Part shown: positions 11,959-20,830 of the stretch, in pieces
Numbering within the stretch: position 1 is the first letter of the stretch
How the letters are laid out: each line of letters opens with the position of its first letter
Origin: Trachelipus rathkii
Lineage: Eukaryota > Arthropoda > Malacostraca > Isopoda > Trachelipodidae
Reading direction: 5' to 3'
NCBI GenBank assembly: GCA_015478945.1
Contig: JABUQX010142663.1
Coordinates: 1-20,830 of the forward strand
Length of the DNA stretch: 20,830 nt
The notes under the pieces: model-generated
Database searches by the model: none
The model's input: only the letters and a program-made list of their open reading frames with translations
Told to the model about the DNA's origin: nothing
Made by a program: the position numbers and the translations under genes

Positions 11959-12239
11959 ACTTCATTGGTCTTAGCACGGTACCTTTTAATGTTCAGAGGA
12001 TATCATAACTGTTGACTTGTCGCTTATATATACCTGATTCTGATCCACTTTTTCAACATGGTCTTTATTCTCATCTATATCACATTTACTTTGTTAAATA
12101 TTTTCGAATTCATTCCGTTCTCTTCCATTTTCCTCATTTATTTCTCGGATCCGCGGCCGTGACTACGACTATGATAAAAATTTACTTACGGAATTAGGTG
12201 TCTCATTTTGCTTGTTCTTTGGGGGTAATTAATAGCTCC

Positions 12240-13715
12240 GTGTTCCCACCTCGTTACAAGGAGCGTTCACATTTAACAACTGGGCTAAATCAGTAGACTG
12301 AGACCTACCATCAATATGAAACTCTTGACTATACATTCTTTGAAGCTTTTCCACCACCCTTTTAACAATGTCTTCAGATAATTTTGGAAATCAATCTTTA
12401 GTAACATAGTCACAACTTCCAACTCTTCCTTCATTGTTACGTTCTTGATCGTTGTTGGGACAATTCTGCTTAACATGTCCCGATGCTCCACAACTGTAAC
12501 AAACCAGATCATTCCTTACTTTATAATCTTGACACTGTCTCATTAAATGCTTATTACTCCCGCATATTCAACACAACTTCAGTCTTCTTCTACAGTTTTC
12601 ATAACTATGGCCGGGTTTCTCACAATGACTACAAATCATAAGCCGTGTCTCCTCAGTTCTTGTCATTTTAGCTGGTGCCTGCCTAAAAACCACTGGGCTT
12701 CACTTTACCCACACTTGAATTCTGAACACTTCCTCTTCTGTTTCCATGTTGCATAAACACTTCTACTGAAAGTGGAGTAGATGGTCTCTCACGAAAGCTC
12801 ATATTATATTCATCATCACTACTTTCGTCCTCAATTAACATCTCCCTAACGATGTCGCATTCAGAATCATGTTTTTCAATCCCAATAAAATTGACATAAA
12901 TAATCCTTTCTCTAATTCTTTTCCTACGAGTCTTCGACACTTCATGTAAAAACTTTTGTATTAAGAGTTCATCTCTTTCACTTTGACTCCCCAGCTTCAC
13001 ATTTTCAATTAAAGACTCCAATCTTAAAGCAAATAAATGTGGAGGTTCCCTTTCTTTTAATTTAGCTTTCGCAAAAGCGATATGTCCATCATCTCTCAAT
13101 CCTTTACTCTTCGATTGATACATTTTTTTCATTTTATTGACAACCTGATCATAGGATATCTTACCTGTGTTACTCGCATTAAATAATGCCTTTGCAGAGC
13201 CAGAAAGAAGCGAACCAAGCTCTAATAATTATTTTCATTAATCAAACCCACAACTATCTTCAGCGAACGTCTCAAAATCATCTATAAACTCATTGAAAGG
13301 TTTACCGTCATTAATATTAAATGGAATAGGATTAAGCAAAATATTAGGATAAACAAGTCTCATTTTAGATAATTTACGTTTTTTCTTTCTTTTTTCGTTT
13401 TTACCAGTATGGCTGATTGGTACATCATTATCATCAGATAGAACGTTCAGCTGCTAAATGCTCCGCCCTGGAATCAGTTTTCATTTTATCTTTAACTTTA
13501 TAAACAAGTGGCACTGAAACACTAGACCTACCAAATGCTTCGGATGTAATCATTTTACCTATTAAAATATTACCGACCGATTCCTATAAATTAAAATTTT
13601 ATATTTCCTGAATTACCTTAAAAAGTTCATCAATTTTCACTGCCCATCATCCAAGTGCTTCTTCATCTTCGCCACATCCAGGCCGCTCCATGATTTCATC
13701 CACACCACTTATCAT
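12240..13715 (-). pseudogene. gag: gag polyprotein remnant with three CCHC zinc knuckles
   Basis: Gag forms the particle that packages retroelement RNA. A plausible start is the ATG at 13713-13715, 18 bases past the primer site; it opens MISGVDEIMERPGCGEDEEALG and meets a TGA. Later segments carry capsid-like sequence (FNEFIDDFETFAEDSCGFD near 13260-13305; SLLSGSAKALFN near 13190-13215), then a 149-codon open stretch from 13132 rich in Lys, Arg and Glu. A one-base shift near 12690-12750 leads into three CX2CX4HX4C knuckles in one frame at 12592-12633, 12532-12573 and 12460-12501. The second knuckle has an in-frame TGA at 12568-12570. Sequence beyond (LSEDIVKRVVEKLQRMYSQ) still looks coding down to about 12240 and may be a linker to the protease. 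Multiple stops and shifts make it non-functional. Confidence 0.85.
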
Positions 13716-13733
13716 AGGAATCCGCGCGATGTT

Positions 13734-13750
13734 TCTCGGTGGGACCTCCA
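13734..13750 (-). other. Primer binding site, tRNA-Gln type
   Basis: On the minus strand TGGAGGTCCCACCGAGA starts 6 bases inside the 5' LTR. It is complementary to the CCA-ended 3' terminus of animal tRNA-Gln as I recall it (the tRNA ends TCTCGGTGGGACCTCCA or very close). The 17-base match fixes the strand of the element and the inner edge of the 5' LTR. Confidence 0.8.
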
Positions 13751-13756
13751 AAAATA

Positions 13757-14125
13757 TGTTGTGGAATCACGACACAATAACCGATGGTGAAACAATATCG
13801 GATTGAAGGGATGAATACTAGGAGAATGAGCAAAGCTTGGTTCGAAAGTTCACTTGATTTTTAGAATTTATTTTTGACCAGTCCCAAATTGGTTTCATCT
13901 TAAAGGAGACAAATAAACTATAACGTTAACTCCTAGTGCGTTTGGAAAACTCACTACGCTGGATCTGGCTTTATAAACGCCAATCTCAAATTAAGAAGCA
14001 ATGCGGGAGGCAATGTCAATTTTTAAATGCTTTTATTAAAAAAAACTCAGTTTCTTAATTAACTCCAGCAACAGATGAGAACAACTTTGCCATTCGAGTT
14101 CAACAGAAAACTTGCTACTCATATA
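13757..14125 (-). repeat. 5' LTR, outer end lost to microsatellite
   Basis: Aligns with 11047-11425 of the 3' LTR. Homology breaks at about 14115-14130, where the other LTR continues for 70-85 bases but this one turns into tattactca repeats. On the minus strand the LTR ends CCACAACA, 6 bases before the primer site. Confidence 0.83.
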
Positions 14126-14393
<268 letters not shown>

Positions 14394-14589
14394 CTCATTA
14401 GAAAATTATTGCGTCACTTAAAATGATCGTCCCAAATTGTTATTTATAATTATACGGAGACGAATAAATGATGAAAAATAATTTTAGACTTTTAGAGCTT
14501 CATCCGAAATTCACATAGAAAACTAAGTAGAGGATATGTTGTGTTGCTGGAAATGCTTGGTTGTTCATGTTACATAAAAAATTTAATGT
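14394..14589. other. Unassigned AT-rich sequence
   Basis: No gene or known repeat recognised between the microsatellite and family A copy 4. An 11-base string gtcccaaattg also occurs in the LTRs, but flanking similarity is too weak to call a relation. Confidence 0.4.
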
Positions 14590-14755
14590 GTTCATAAACA
14601 AAAAATTTACTCTTAAAATAATTTAAATATAATATCAAGAAAATTTTCACGAAAACGTTTTATGCTACCTACGAAAAAGCTATGCAATGGGAGTTTTTTT
14701 TTTCATATTTTCAAAGTTACTCTTCAATTGAAAATTTAAAATGAAAATAAATTTT
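14590..14755 (-). repeat. Family A tail fragment, copy 4 (inverted)
   Basis: The reverse complement matches 9550-9715: gagtaacttt, ttgcatagc, gtgaaaattttcttgatatt and aaattattttaaga occur in the same order and spacing. Only the tail of the element is present. It shows that the 9550-9715 segment is a dispersed repeat in its own right. Confidence 0.75.
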
Positions 14756-15216
14756 CAGATAAATTTATACATTCTAGATTAAAAGAAACTTTTTACATAA
14801 GTAAATAATATTTTAATATATATTTTTTCTAATTTAATTATTTTAATATATTTAAATATTCAAATTTTCTGGGATTTTTGTTAAAAATGTTACTTGTTAG
14901 TAATAAAATTGTGGGTGTTCATCATGCAACTGTTAAATGATTCTTAACATCTGAGTAATAATATACTTTTAAATAGAACTGTAAACTAACCGGGAGTGTT
15001 TTTATAATTCTAACGGTAGTAAATCAAAAATACAATAAATAATTATATATATATTTTTAAAACTTTCTAGTACGAATAGTTATTTAAATAAAAAATAATT
15101 TAAATAAATAAAAAATATAAAAACATCTTAGGTATTAAAAAAAATATTTTAAAAATATTTTAAATAGATAACGAAACCGAACTTGGAACCGGCACAAAAA
15201 TTTACAAGCTCCGCAA

Positions 15217-15219
<3 letters not shown>
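14756..15219. other. AT-rich, no gene seen
   Basis: Very AT-rich sequence with poly-A and poly-T tracts, full of stops in all frames. I see no motif that would place it in a known element. Confidence 0.5.
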
Positions 15220-15265
<46 letters not shown>

Positions 15266-15269
15266 TACC

Positions 15270-15358
<89 letters not shown>

Positions 15359-15482
15359 CTAATATAAACCATATATATATATGCTATACTCATAACCTAT
15401 ATCGGTGGCATTACCTTGAAGATACGCGGGAGAGTAGAGTTTATATATATAGCAACAAGCATATAACTATATATATAAATAT

Positions 15483-15544
<62 letters not shown>

Positions 15545-15550
15545 GCATAA

Positions 15551-15641
<91 letters not shown>

Positions 15642-15836
15642 ATATATATATATATTATATAATATATATATATAAATATATAACAACAACATATATATAC
15701 AACATACTATAACAACAACATATATACTATAACTATATATATATATACTTATTAACTGCATATATAACTATATATATAATATATATATATATAACATATA
15801 CTATATATATACTGCTATATATATATATATATATAT
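15220..15836. repeat. Interrupted (TA)n microsatellite
   Basis: Long TA runs (15220-15259, 15278-15315, 15490-15542, 15556-15620) with a short ordinary stretch at 15396-15442 (ggtggcattaccttgaagatacgcgggag). Frames rich in Tyr and Ile are artefacts. Confidence 0.95.
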
Positions 15837-16568
15837 ATAACTTAAAACATCAGAAAACTTGTTTTAATAATTATGTACGTACTGTATTTGTATGAAAAAC
15901 TTGATATATATTATATCATATTTACCGACGGTTCAAGACTTAATTTTAAAGTACATTTCAAAGGAGTCATTCATTTTCTTGAGCCTACCAGGCTATTAGA
16001 GTGTTTAAAATTAAGCTGTGGTTTGATAGATAAGTTTTTAAAGCTTTTTTTTTTTAATATAAAATCAACACAAACTCCGTTATACATTATTTTAATTATT
16101 TTAAGTATAAAAAGCTAAATACCACTTAAAAAAGTTAAATAAATTAACATTCAACATCAGACACATTCGTTACAAAGATTTCAAACAAACTGATACGACT
16201 TCTCGTACTGATACGTGCAAATCTACGAGAGCTGAACGAAAAGTTTCATATATTTTCGATTATAGGTAAGACAGCCGACCCGTTCCCATATAACTTGATA
16301 TAAAAAATGATGCCATTCGTCCGTCCTTAGCATACAATTTTACTTCTATGATCAGAGTAGGAACGAGAATTTTTAAATGAATTTAATTATTCTTATAGCT
16401 ATTATTATTGTTGTTGTTTTTCATTTAATTTATGAAGAAAAATAGCTTCCTTTTTTCAATTTTATATAAAATTTTAATAATTTAGCATACTTTTACCATT
16501 TAATTTCTTTTATTTAAAACTTAAAAAATATTGGGCAGGACTAACCTACCCTGCCTACCCTCCCAACA

Positions 16569-16578
<10 letters not shown>
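15837..16578. other. Unassigned sequence, weak 81-codon frame
   Basis: The longest frame (15873-16118, plus) begins MYVLYLYEKLD and ends in AT-rich sequence. It shows no domain I recognise, its composition follows the local AT bias, and no start context, intron signal or neighbour supports it. The rest to 16578 holds no open frame of note. Confidence 0.35.
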
Positions 16579-16604
<26 letters not shown>

Positions 16605-16700
16605 ACTAACTGCTATATATATACTCTCTTATATATATATATACTGCTATATTTATATACCTTGTATATATATATATATATATATAATTATATATATATT
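16579..16700. repeat. Interrupted (TA)n microsatellite
   Basis: TA runs with inserts aactaactgc, actctctt, actgc and acctt. Confidence 0.93.
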
Positions 16701-16898
16701 ATAATGAACTAAAATTGGGGCTAAGTGATATTGAGATTTCAGTCCATTAATATTGGCAGCAAAAATAATAAATAGATAAATAGTAATAGGAAAGTGTGAT
16801 AGGAAATATAAACTTATGTGGAAAAGAAAAGTGCAGAGTAAACCACGCTTGGGCCTATAAAAGCTATATTCCATTTCATATAATGAATATAATATTTT

Positions 16899-17023
16899 TC
16901 CTTTTAACGTAAGAGGTATTTAAATAAATGCTAATATTTAATATTTTTATTATAGTTTTTCCATATTCCCATATAATTGCATTCGTTCATACAGTAAAAT
17001 AATGGATGGCTGATAAGATCTGG
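16899..17023 (+). repeat. Tandem segmental repeat, unit 1
   Basis: Runs from tccttttaacgtaag to ctgataagatctgg. It matches 17100-17225 at about 9 of 10 bases by eye, at a period of 201 bases. The 77 bases between the units are not clearly repeated. No coding content. Confidence 0.85.
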
Positions 17024-17099
17024 AATAAGTTGCAATATTTTAATATATTTAAGTATTACCATTTAGAAATGTTTTATTTTATCTTTGATCTATTAATTT

Positions 17100-17225
17100 C
17101 TCCTTTTAACGTAAGTTAGGTATTCAAATATATGCTAATATTTAATATTTTTATTATAATTTTTCCATATCCCTATATAATTACACTTTCAAACAGTAAA
17201 ATAATGGATAGCTGATAAGATCTGG
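17100..17225 (+). repeat. Tandem segmental repeat, unit 2
   Basis: Second copy of 16899-17023, sharing atgctaatatttaatatttt, cagtaaaataatggat and gctgataagatctgg, with small substitutions and one or two indels. Confidence 0.85.
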
Positions 17226-19077
17226 CTTACCAGTGCACTGTCAACTAATCAAAAAAAATCTTCCCAAAACATTAATTTCCCTTTTCTTATGACATAATCA
17301 TAAGTTTTGGCTCCAAAATAGTGTAATAATTAAATTCAAAAAATAACAATTATAGACAAAAATTTGAATTGATAAAAAACTATCACTAAACTAATAGTTT
17401 CATTTGTTTAAATGTTTCTTTTTCTACAATATCTTTTTACACACATTTAACACAAAAATTCTCTATTGTTTGTTATAGAGTTATTAAAAAGTTTAGTACT
17501 TGGTATTCACTCTAAACAAAAATACTATATTTGTATAGTACATATAGTACATAATAAAATCACTTTTCTTTCTATTAATGTATATTAAGAATATTAAAGT
17601 ATAGACTACAATGGCCATGTTGTAATTCGTTTAGTTTTACGATCGCAGAACAAATAAAACGGTTTAAGTAGTTGGCAATGTTTTTACCAAAGAACTAGCA
17701 AATTTTTAATTCATTTAGAAGAGACATTTTGAAAGCTTCTTAGAGCCAAATAAATGGAAAGTAATCCAAACCTAGTGCTGGTTAAATAGTCCTAACCTTG
17801 GTCTTGTTAGATAGTCCTAACCTCGTTACAAAGTAGTCCCAAACTAGATCTTGTTAGATAGTCCTAACCTTGCTGACCTAAAAAAAAAGTAAATCACTAA
17901 ATACTAGGTATATACGCATAAAGCTATAAAGTTTTAATTTATTTCATCTCTTTATCATTAAGGCATTAATAATATTAACATATTTTAACATACCCCTAGA
18001 TAAATCCAGAGGCCATATATGGAATATTCTAGTTGTTCATTTAATTGAAACAGATTTATATGGAGGAGCAGCTCGGGCTCAAGTGGAATAGAACTGGCTA
18101 AAAATTAAATTACACATTAATATACACAACCGTTTATCCATTTATTAATTCAGATACTCATTTACGCTATTGTCACTTATGTTAGTTGGACTTCCAAGAG
18201 AAACATAAAAATTAGAATTTACCCCTCACAGTCTTCTTTGGAATAACTAGAACCATACTTTTAAAACTCTGTAGTAATAAAAAAGGAAGAAGGGGTAGTT
18301 TTTTTATTACATATCCCCCAGCCCGTTATAGCATGACGGAAGAGATTGGTGGCCACGGGGGGGGGGGAATATTACGAATCGAATTCCAGGATGAGATGAT
18401 AAAAAGTTTCAACCATCACCAAATGTTAGTAGAATTTAGTAAAATGTATAACTGCGCATGTGAGCTTTTCACAATTGCATTTTGATGAAATCATGAATTT
18501 AACCAATTATGGAATCAATAATACATGTGAGCCATTCACATAAACAGCCACTTCAGTGTAAACTAATCCAGAAGATCAAATATCTTTGGCATATATTTAT
18601 CCTATAACTCCCACCTTACATCTTGGAATGACTCACCTCCACTCCTCTTCTCTCTCTCTTTCTTTAAAAATTATTTCGCATCTTTTGGCCATTTACTATG
18701 ACTTGGCTTTAAATGAGTATAATGATATCCCCTCAAACAAGATAAAAAGTGTAAATCCTTACTTTTTGAAGTTCCGAAATATAATGGATGGCTCCTGCCA
18801 CTATACAATAATATCTCCTTTTCAGGATAAAGATCAATAAATACTTGTACCAAGAGTGGTACTGGAGGTTTATCCGAATTCTCGATTTGCCTTAATAGTT
18901 ACAAAACTTGGACTCCGATTTCACCAACAGTTGGCAAGTTATATTTAGTTCGGTTATTTATTAATTCGGTTACCAATTTATGTCGCAACGGAATGGGATC
19001 AAGCTCACTACGTGCACACTTGCACAAACATTCGAATAAAGAATTGTATATGTCCATTGGCAGTGTACCCGAAAAAC
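17226..19077. other. 1.85 kb of unassigned AT-rich sequence
   Basis: No gene recognised on either strand. It contains a short direct-repeat cluster (17770-17875) and an 11-base G run at 18357-18367 just after the palindrome gtggccac. A plus frame at 18586-18840 and a minus frame at 18671-18853 overlap each other; neither has a clear domain. The minus frame (DLYPEKEILLYSGR) faintly recalls a transposase strand, but too weakly to call. Confidence 0.5.
17770..17875 (+). repeat. Short clustered repeat tagtcctaacct
   Basis: Three copies of a block like gttagatagtcctaacct (from about 17781, 17806 and 17853) and one degenerate copy (gttacaaagtagtcccaaac at 17825), spaced irregularly. Confidence 0.75.
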
Positions 19078-19120
19078 AATATATATATATACTATACTAC
19101 TGCTATATAATATATATAAC

Positions 19121-19151
<31 letters not shown>

Positions 19152-19251
19152 CTATATACTTATATGCTATTATATATATATATATAACTGCTCTCCTATG
19201 CTATAACTATATATATATATATATATATATACTATCCTTGCTATATATGCT

Positions 19252-19282
<31 letters not shown>

Positions 19283-19405
19283 ATATATATATACAACATA
19301 ACTAACTGCTATATATATATATATATATATAACTTAATATATATATATATTTCTCTCTATACTTATATATATACTCTTTATATATAACATATATATATAT
19401 ATATA

Positions 19406-19437
<32 letters not shown>
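19078..19437. repeat. Interrupted (TA)n microsatellite
   Basis: TA runs broken by ctgc, aacttaa, ctatccttgc and ctctctat inserts, the same small set as in the other TA islands. Confidence 0.95.
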
Positions 19438-19440
<3 letters not shown>

Positions 19441-19884
19441 CAGTGGCCGTTTTTCTTCTTACCTCTGGATAATAATGTGGAGTTGAGCAGCCTATGTTAA
19501 AGTAAACAAATAATTACAGCATGTATACTTTGGTCTGATGAAAATAATATAATATTAAATTTTATATGATGACCGCATGCAGAGCACGAAAAAAATCCGC
19601 TTCTAAAAGAAAAATAGCCCTTATTCTATTAGTAAATATGGTCGAATATGCAATACAATGACAGAGATCAATTGCATTCAATGTGAGAAAACAAATGTTA
19701 CTCAAAAATACGCCTTACCGAACAACTAAATACGGGCTAATTTACTTACTTTTTTTTCATATTAATGCCTTTTTAACTCCGCTTCTATTAAAGGGAGAAA
19801 AATTAATATGTAATTTAGATCTTAAAACACAAGTGAATAAGTTTTAAATTTAGTTGCCTTTTTTTTCATCATAGGGGCTTTTTG

Positions 19885-19888
<4 letters not shown>
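19438..19888. other. Unassigned AT-rich sequence
   Basis: No open frame of note and no known repeat seen. It lies between two microsatellites. Confidence 0.45.

Positions 19889-19975
<87 letters not shown>
19889..19975. repeat. (TTA)n microsatellite
   Basis: About 29 clean units written as tat/tta. The frame that starts at 19976 right after it (99 codons, with a TA-derived Tyr/Ile stretch) is not supported as a gene. Confidence 0.97.
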
Positions 19976-20174
19976 GTGTTTTTTAAAAAGCTGAATAAAG
20001 TTATCTTTGAGATGTTAGATCAGGTATTTATTAGACATAAGTATATAAGATCTAAAAATAATATTTCAAAGTTACTGCGCAAAGTCGCTATTCCGTATAT
20101 ATACTATATATACTATATATATATATATGCTATTTATAAATATGGTGAAACTAAAGAGAAGTACCCACGTGATT

Positions 20175-20705
20175 CTAAAACTAAGATATGGGCAAGAAAA
20201 CTAATAACATATATGGAATCTTACAAGAAATTTGTATGGAAAATGATTTTTTTAATATCTCCAAAACTACGATAAGTACAAGAAAACTAATAACATATAT
20301 GGATTAAGCGTATGAAATTTGTATGAAAAAAAGGATTTTTTTTTAACTAAAAGAAAACTTAGGGTAAACCGCAAAGATGCAAAAGAGTCAGGGGTCTCTC
20401 GGCCTCCTTGGGGACGACGGGGGGACTTCGTCCCTCATCACCCACCGTCGGATCGAGCCCCTAAAAAAAAAATTCATACGCTGATTCCAAATATGTTGTG
20501 CTTAAATAAAAAAAAATCCCTTTTTTTCCACCACAAATTTCATACTCTGATTCAATATATGTTAGTTTGCTTGTACCTATCTTAGTTTTGAAGATAAAAT
20601 ATTAAAAAACAAAATAAATAATAATAAAAAAATTCATTTTCCATACAAATTTCATACGCGGATTCCATAAGTTATTAGTTTTCTTGTACCTATCTTAGTT
20701 GTAGA
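20175..20705. repeat. Foldback repeat: two direct and two inverted 80-bp units
   Basis: Unit 1 (20175-20254) and unit 2 (20263-20348) run in the same direction: aaaacta..ata, caagaaaactaataacatat, gaaatttgtatg, then a T run. Units 3 (20508-20592) and 4 (20630-20705) are the reverse complement: catacaaatttcatac, gattcca, agttttcttgtacctatctt. A partial inverted unit lies at 20471-20502. The centre at 20390-20462 is GC-rich, unlike anything else in the window, and contains a small hairpin gggacttcgtccc. This is the shape of a foldback or terminal-inverted-repeat element, class unknown. Confidence 0.8.
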
Positions 20706-20770
20706 ACAAGGATTTATATCATTCCAATTAGCGAGCTTAGGAAGCTTTTCTTCCAAAGAATTTGACGTGT

Positions 20771-20815
20771 GTAACATATGTAACATATGCGACATATGCA
20801 ACATATGTTACACAT
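20771..20815. repeat. 9-bp tandem repeat with palindromic ends
   Basis: Five units: gtaacatat, gtaacatat, gcgacatat, gcaacatat, gttacacat. The outer bases gtgtaacatatg (from 20768) and catatgttacac (to 20813) are exact reverse complements, so the whole block can fold. Confidence 0.85.
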
Positions 20816-20830
20816 ATAATATAGGTAAAT

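Larger units (their letters stand above)
11047..14125 (-). mobile_element. LTR retrotransposon, pol deleted, minus strand
   Basis: Two long direct repeats (11047-11495 and 13757 to about 14125) flank a 2.3-kb interior. Read on the minus strand the order is 5' LTR, 6-base gap, primer binding site, broken gag with three zinc knuckles, broken aspartic protease, polypurine tract, 3' LTR. Reverse transcriptase, RNase H and integrase are missing: only about 90 bases separate the protease remnant from the polypurine tract. By eye about 20 of the first 135 aligned LTR bases differ, so the insertion is old. Gag plus an aspartic protease with LTRs indicates a Ty3/gypsy-like or BEL/Pao-like element. Three knuckles are often seen in BEL/Pao Gag, but without RT I cannot decide. 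No target duplication is visible because microsatellites cover both sides. Confidence 0.87.

Noticed and set aside
14431..14475. gtcccaaattg followed by a gagacgaataaa string, similar to part of the LTR
   Set aside because: The similarity does not extend beyond two short strings, so a third LTR copy is not supported.
15873..16118. 81-codon frame containing FTDGS, like the first motif of RNase H
   Set aside because: Only the single short string matches; none of the later RNase H residues follow, and no retroelement domain lies nearby.
18586..18840. 84-codon plus-strand frame
   Set aside because: Overlaps the minus frame, has a serine/leucine stretch from a ctctct run, and no recognisable domain or gene signals.
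18671..18853. Minus-strand frame (DLYPEKEILLYSGR) that might be a piggyBac-like catalytic strand
   Set aside because: The acidic residues of the DE-x-M motif are not there and downstream residues do not follow the family order; the similarity is too weak to report as a gene.
19976..20275. 99-codon plus-strand frame rich in Lys and Tyr
   Set aside because: Begins at the edge of a TTA array, includes a TA-derived Tyr/Ile block, and ends inside the foldback repeat.
20440..20462. ggatcgagcccc resembling a tRNA B box, suggesting a SINE
   Set aside because: No convincing A box at the right distance, and the flanks do not form a T-arm stem.
20319..20585. 88-codon plus-strand frame across the foldback
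   Set aside because: Runs through repeat arms and their inverted copies; open by chance in the GC-rich core.

Overview
The window reads as non-coding, repeat-dominated nuclear DNA from an arthropod. A decapod crustacean, perhaps a penaeid shrimp, is the best guess. The grounds are strong AT richness, very long (TA)n and (TTA/TAA)n microsatellites that fill roughly a fifth of the sequence by eye, and a LINE reverse transcriptase whose degraded protein (LRWFGH near the end, LSVVGK and RQGC in the RT core) resembles elements I associate with decapod genomes. The species call is inference. I see no bacterial gene layout, no convincing host gene, no tRNA or rRNA, and no CRISPR array.

Layout. 1-480: short unassigned flank, then (TA)n. 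481-2050: 5'-truncated, frameshifted LINE reverse transcriptase on the plus strand, with a probable 3' tail to 2280. 2281-2850: (TA)n. 2985-3880: copy 1 (inverted) of an AT-rich dispersed repeat, here called family A, carrying an internal (AAT)n array. 3990-5455: 1.5 kb island of interrupted (TA)n. 5560-6143: copy 2 of family A in the opposite orientation, so copies 1 and 2 form a large inverted repeat around the TA island. 6140-6393 and 9011-9720: two halves of copy 3, split by a decayed piggyBac transposon (6394-9010) with 13-bp terminal inverted repeats, a TTAA on the right side and a broken transposase on the minus strand (6890-8006). 9891-9983: (AAT)n. 10090-10337: fragment of a DDE transposase of the Tc1/mariner/IS630 type. 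10788-11046: (TA)n.

11047 to about 14125 is a minus-strand LTR retrotransposon with recognisable LTRs, a primer binding site matching the 3' end of tRNA-Gln, a broken gag with three CCHC zinc knuckles, a broken aspartic protease and a polypurine tract. Reverse transcriptase, RNase H and integrase are absent. 14130-14393: (TTA)n and GT-rich microsatellite that has overrun the outer end of the 5' LTR. 14590-14755: copy 4 (tail only) of family A, inverted. 15220-15836, 16579-16700 and 19078-19437: more (TA)n. 16899-17225: tandem duplication of about 125 bp at a 201-bp period. 17226-19077: unassigned AT-rich DNA. 20175-20705: a foldback made of two direct and two inverted copies of an 80-bp unit around a GC-rich centre. 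20771-20815: a 9-bp tandem repeat with palindromic ends.

No genes act together here. The story is layered transposon insertion and decay: family A spread first, piggyBac then jumped into one copy, and microsatellites grew inside and at the edges of the elements. I did not find a new functional system. The items most worth following are the family A repeat, the reconstructed piggyBac insertion, the foldback at the right end and the pol-less LTR element.
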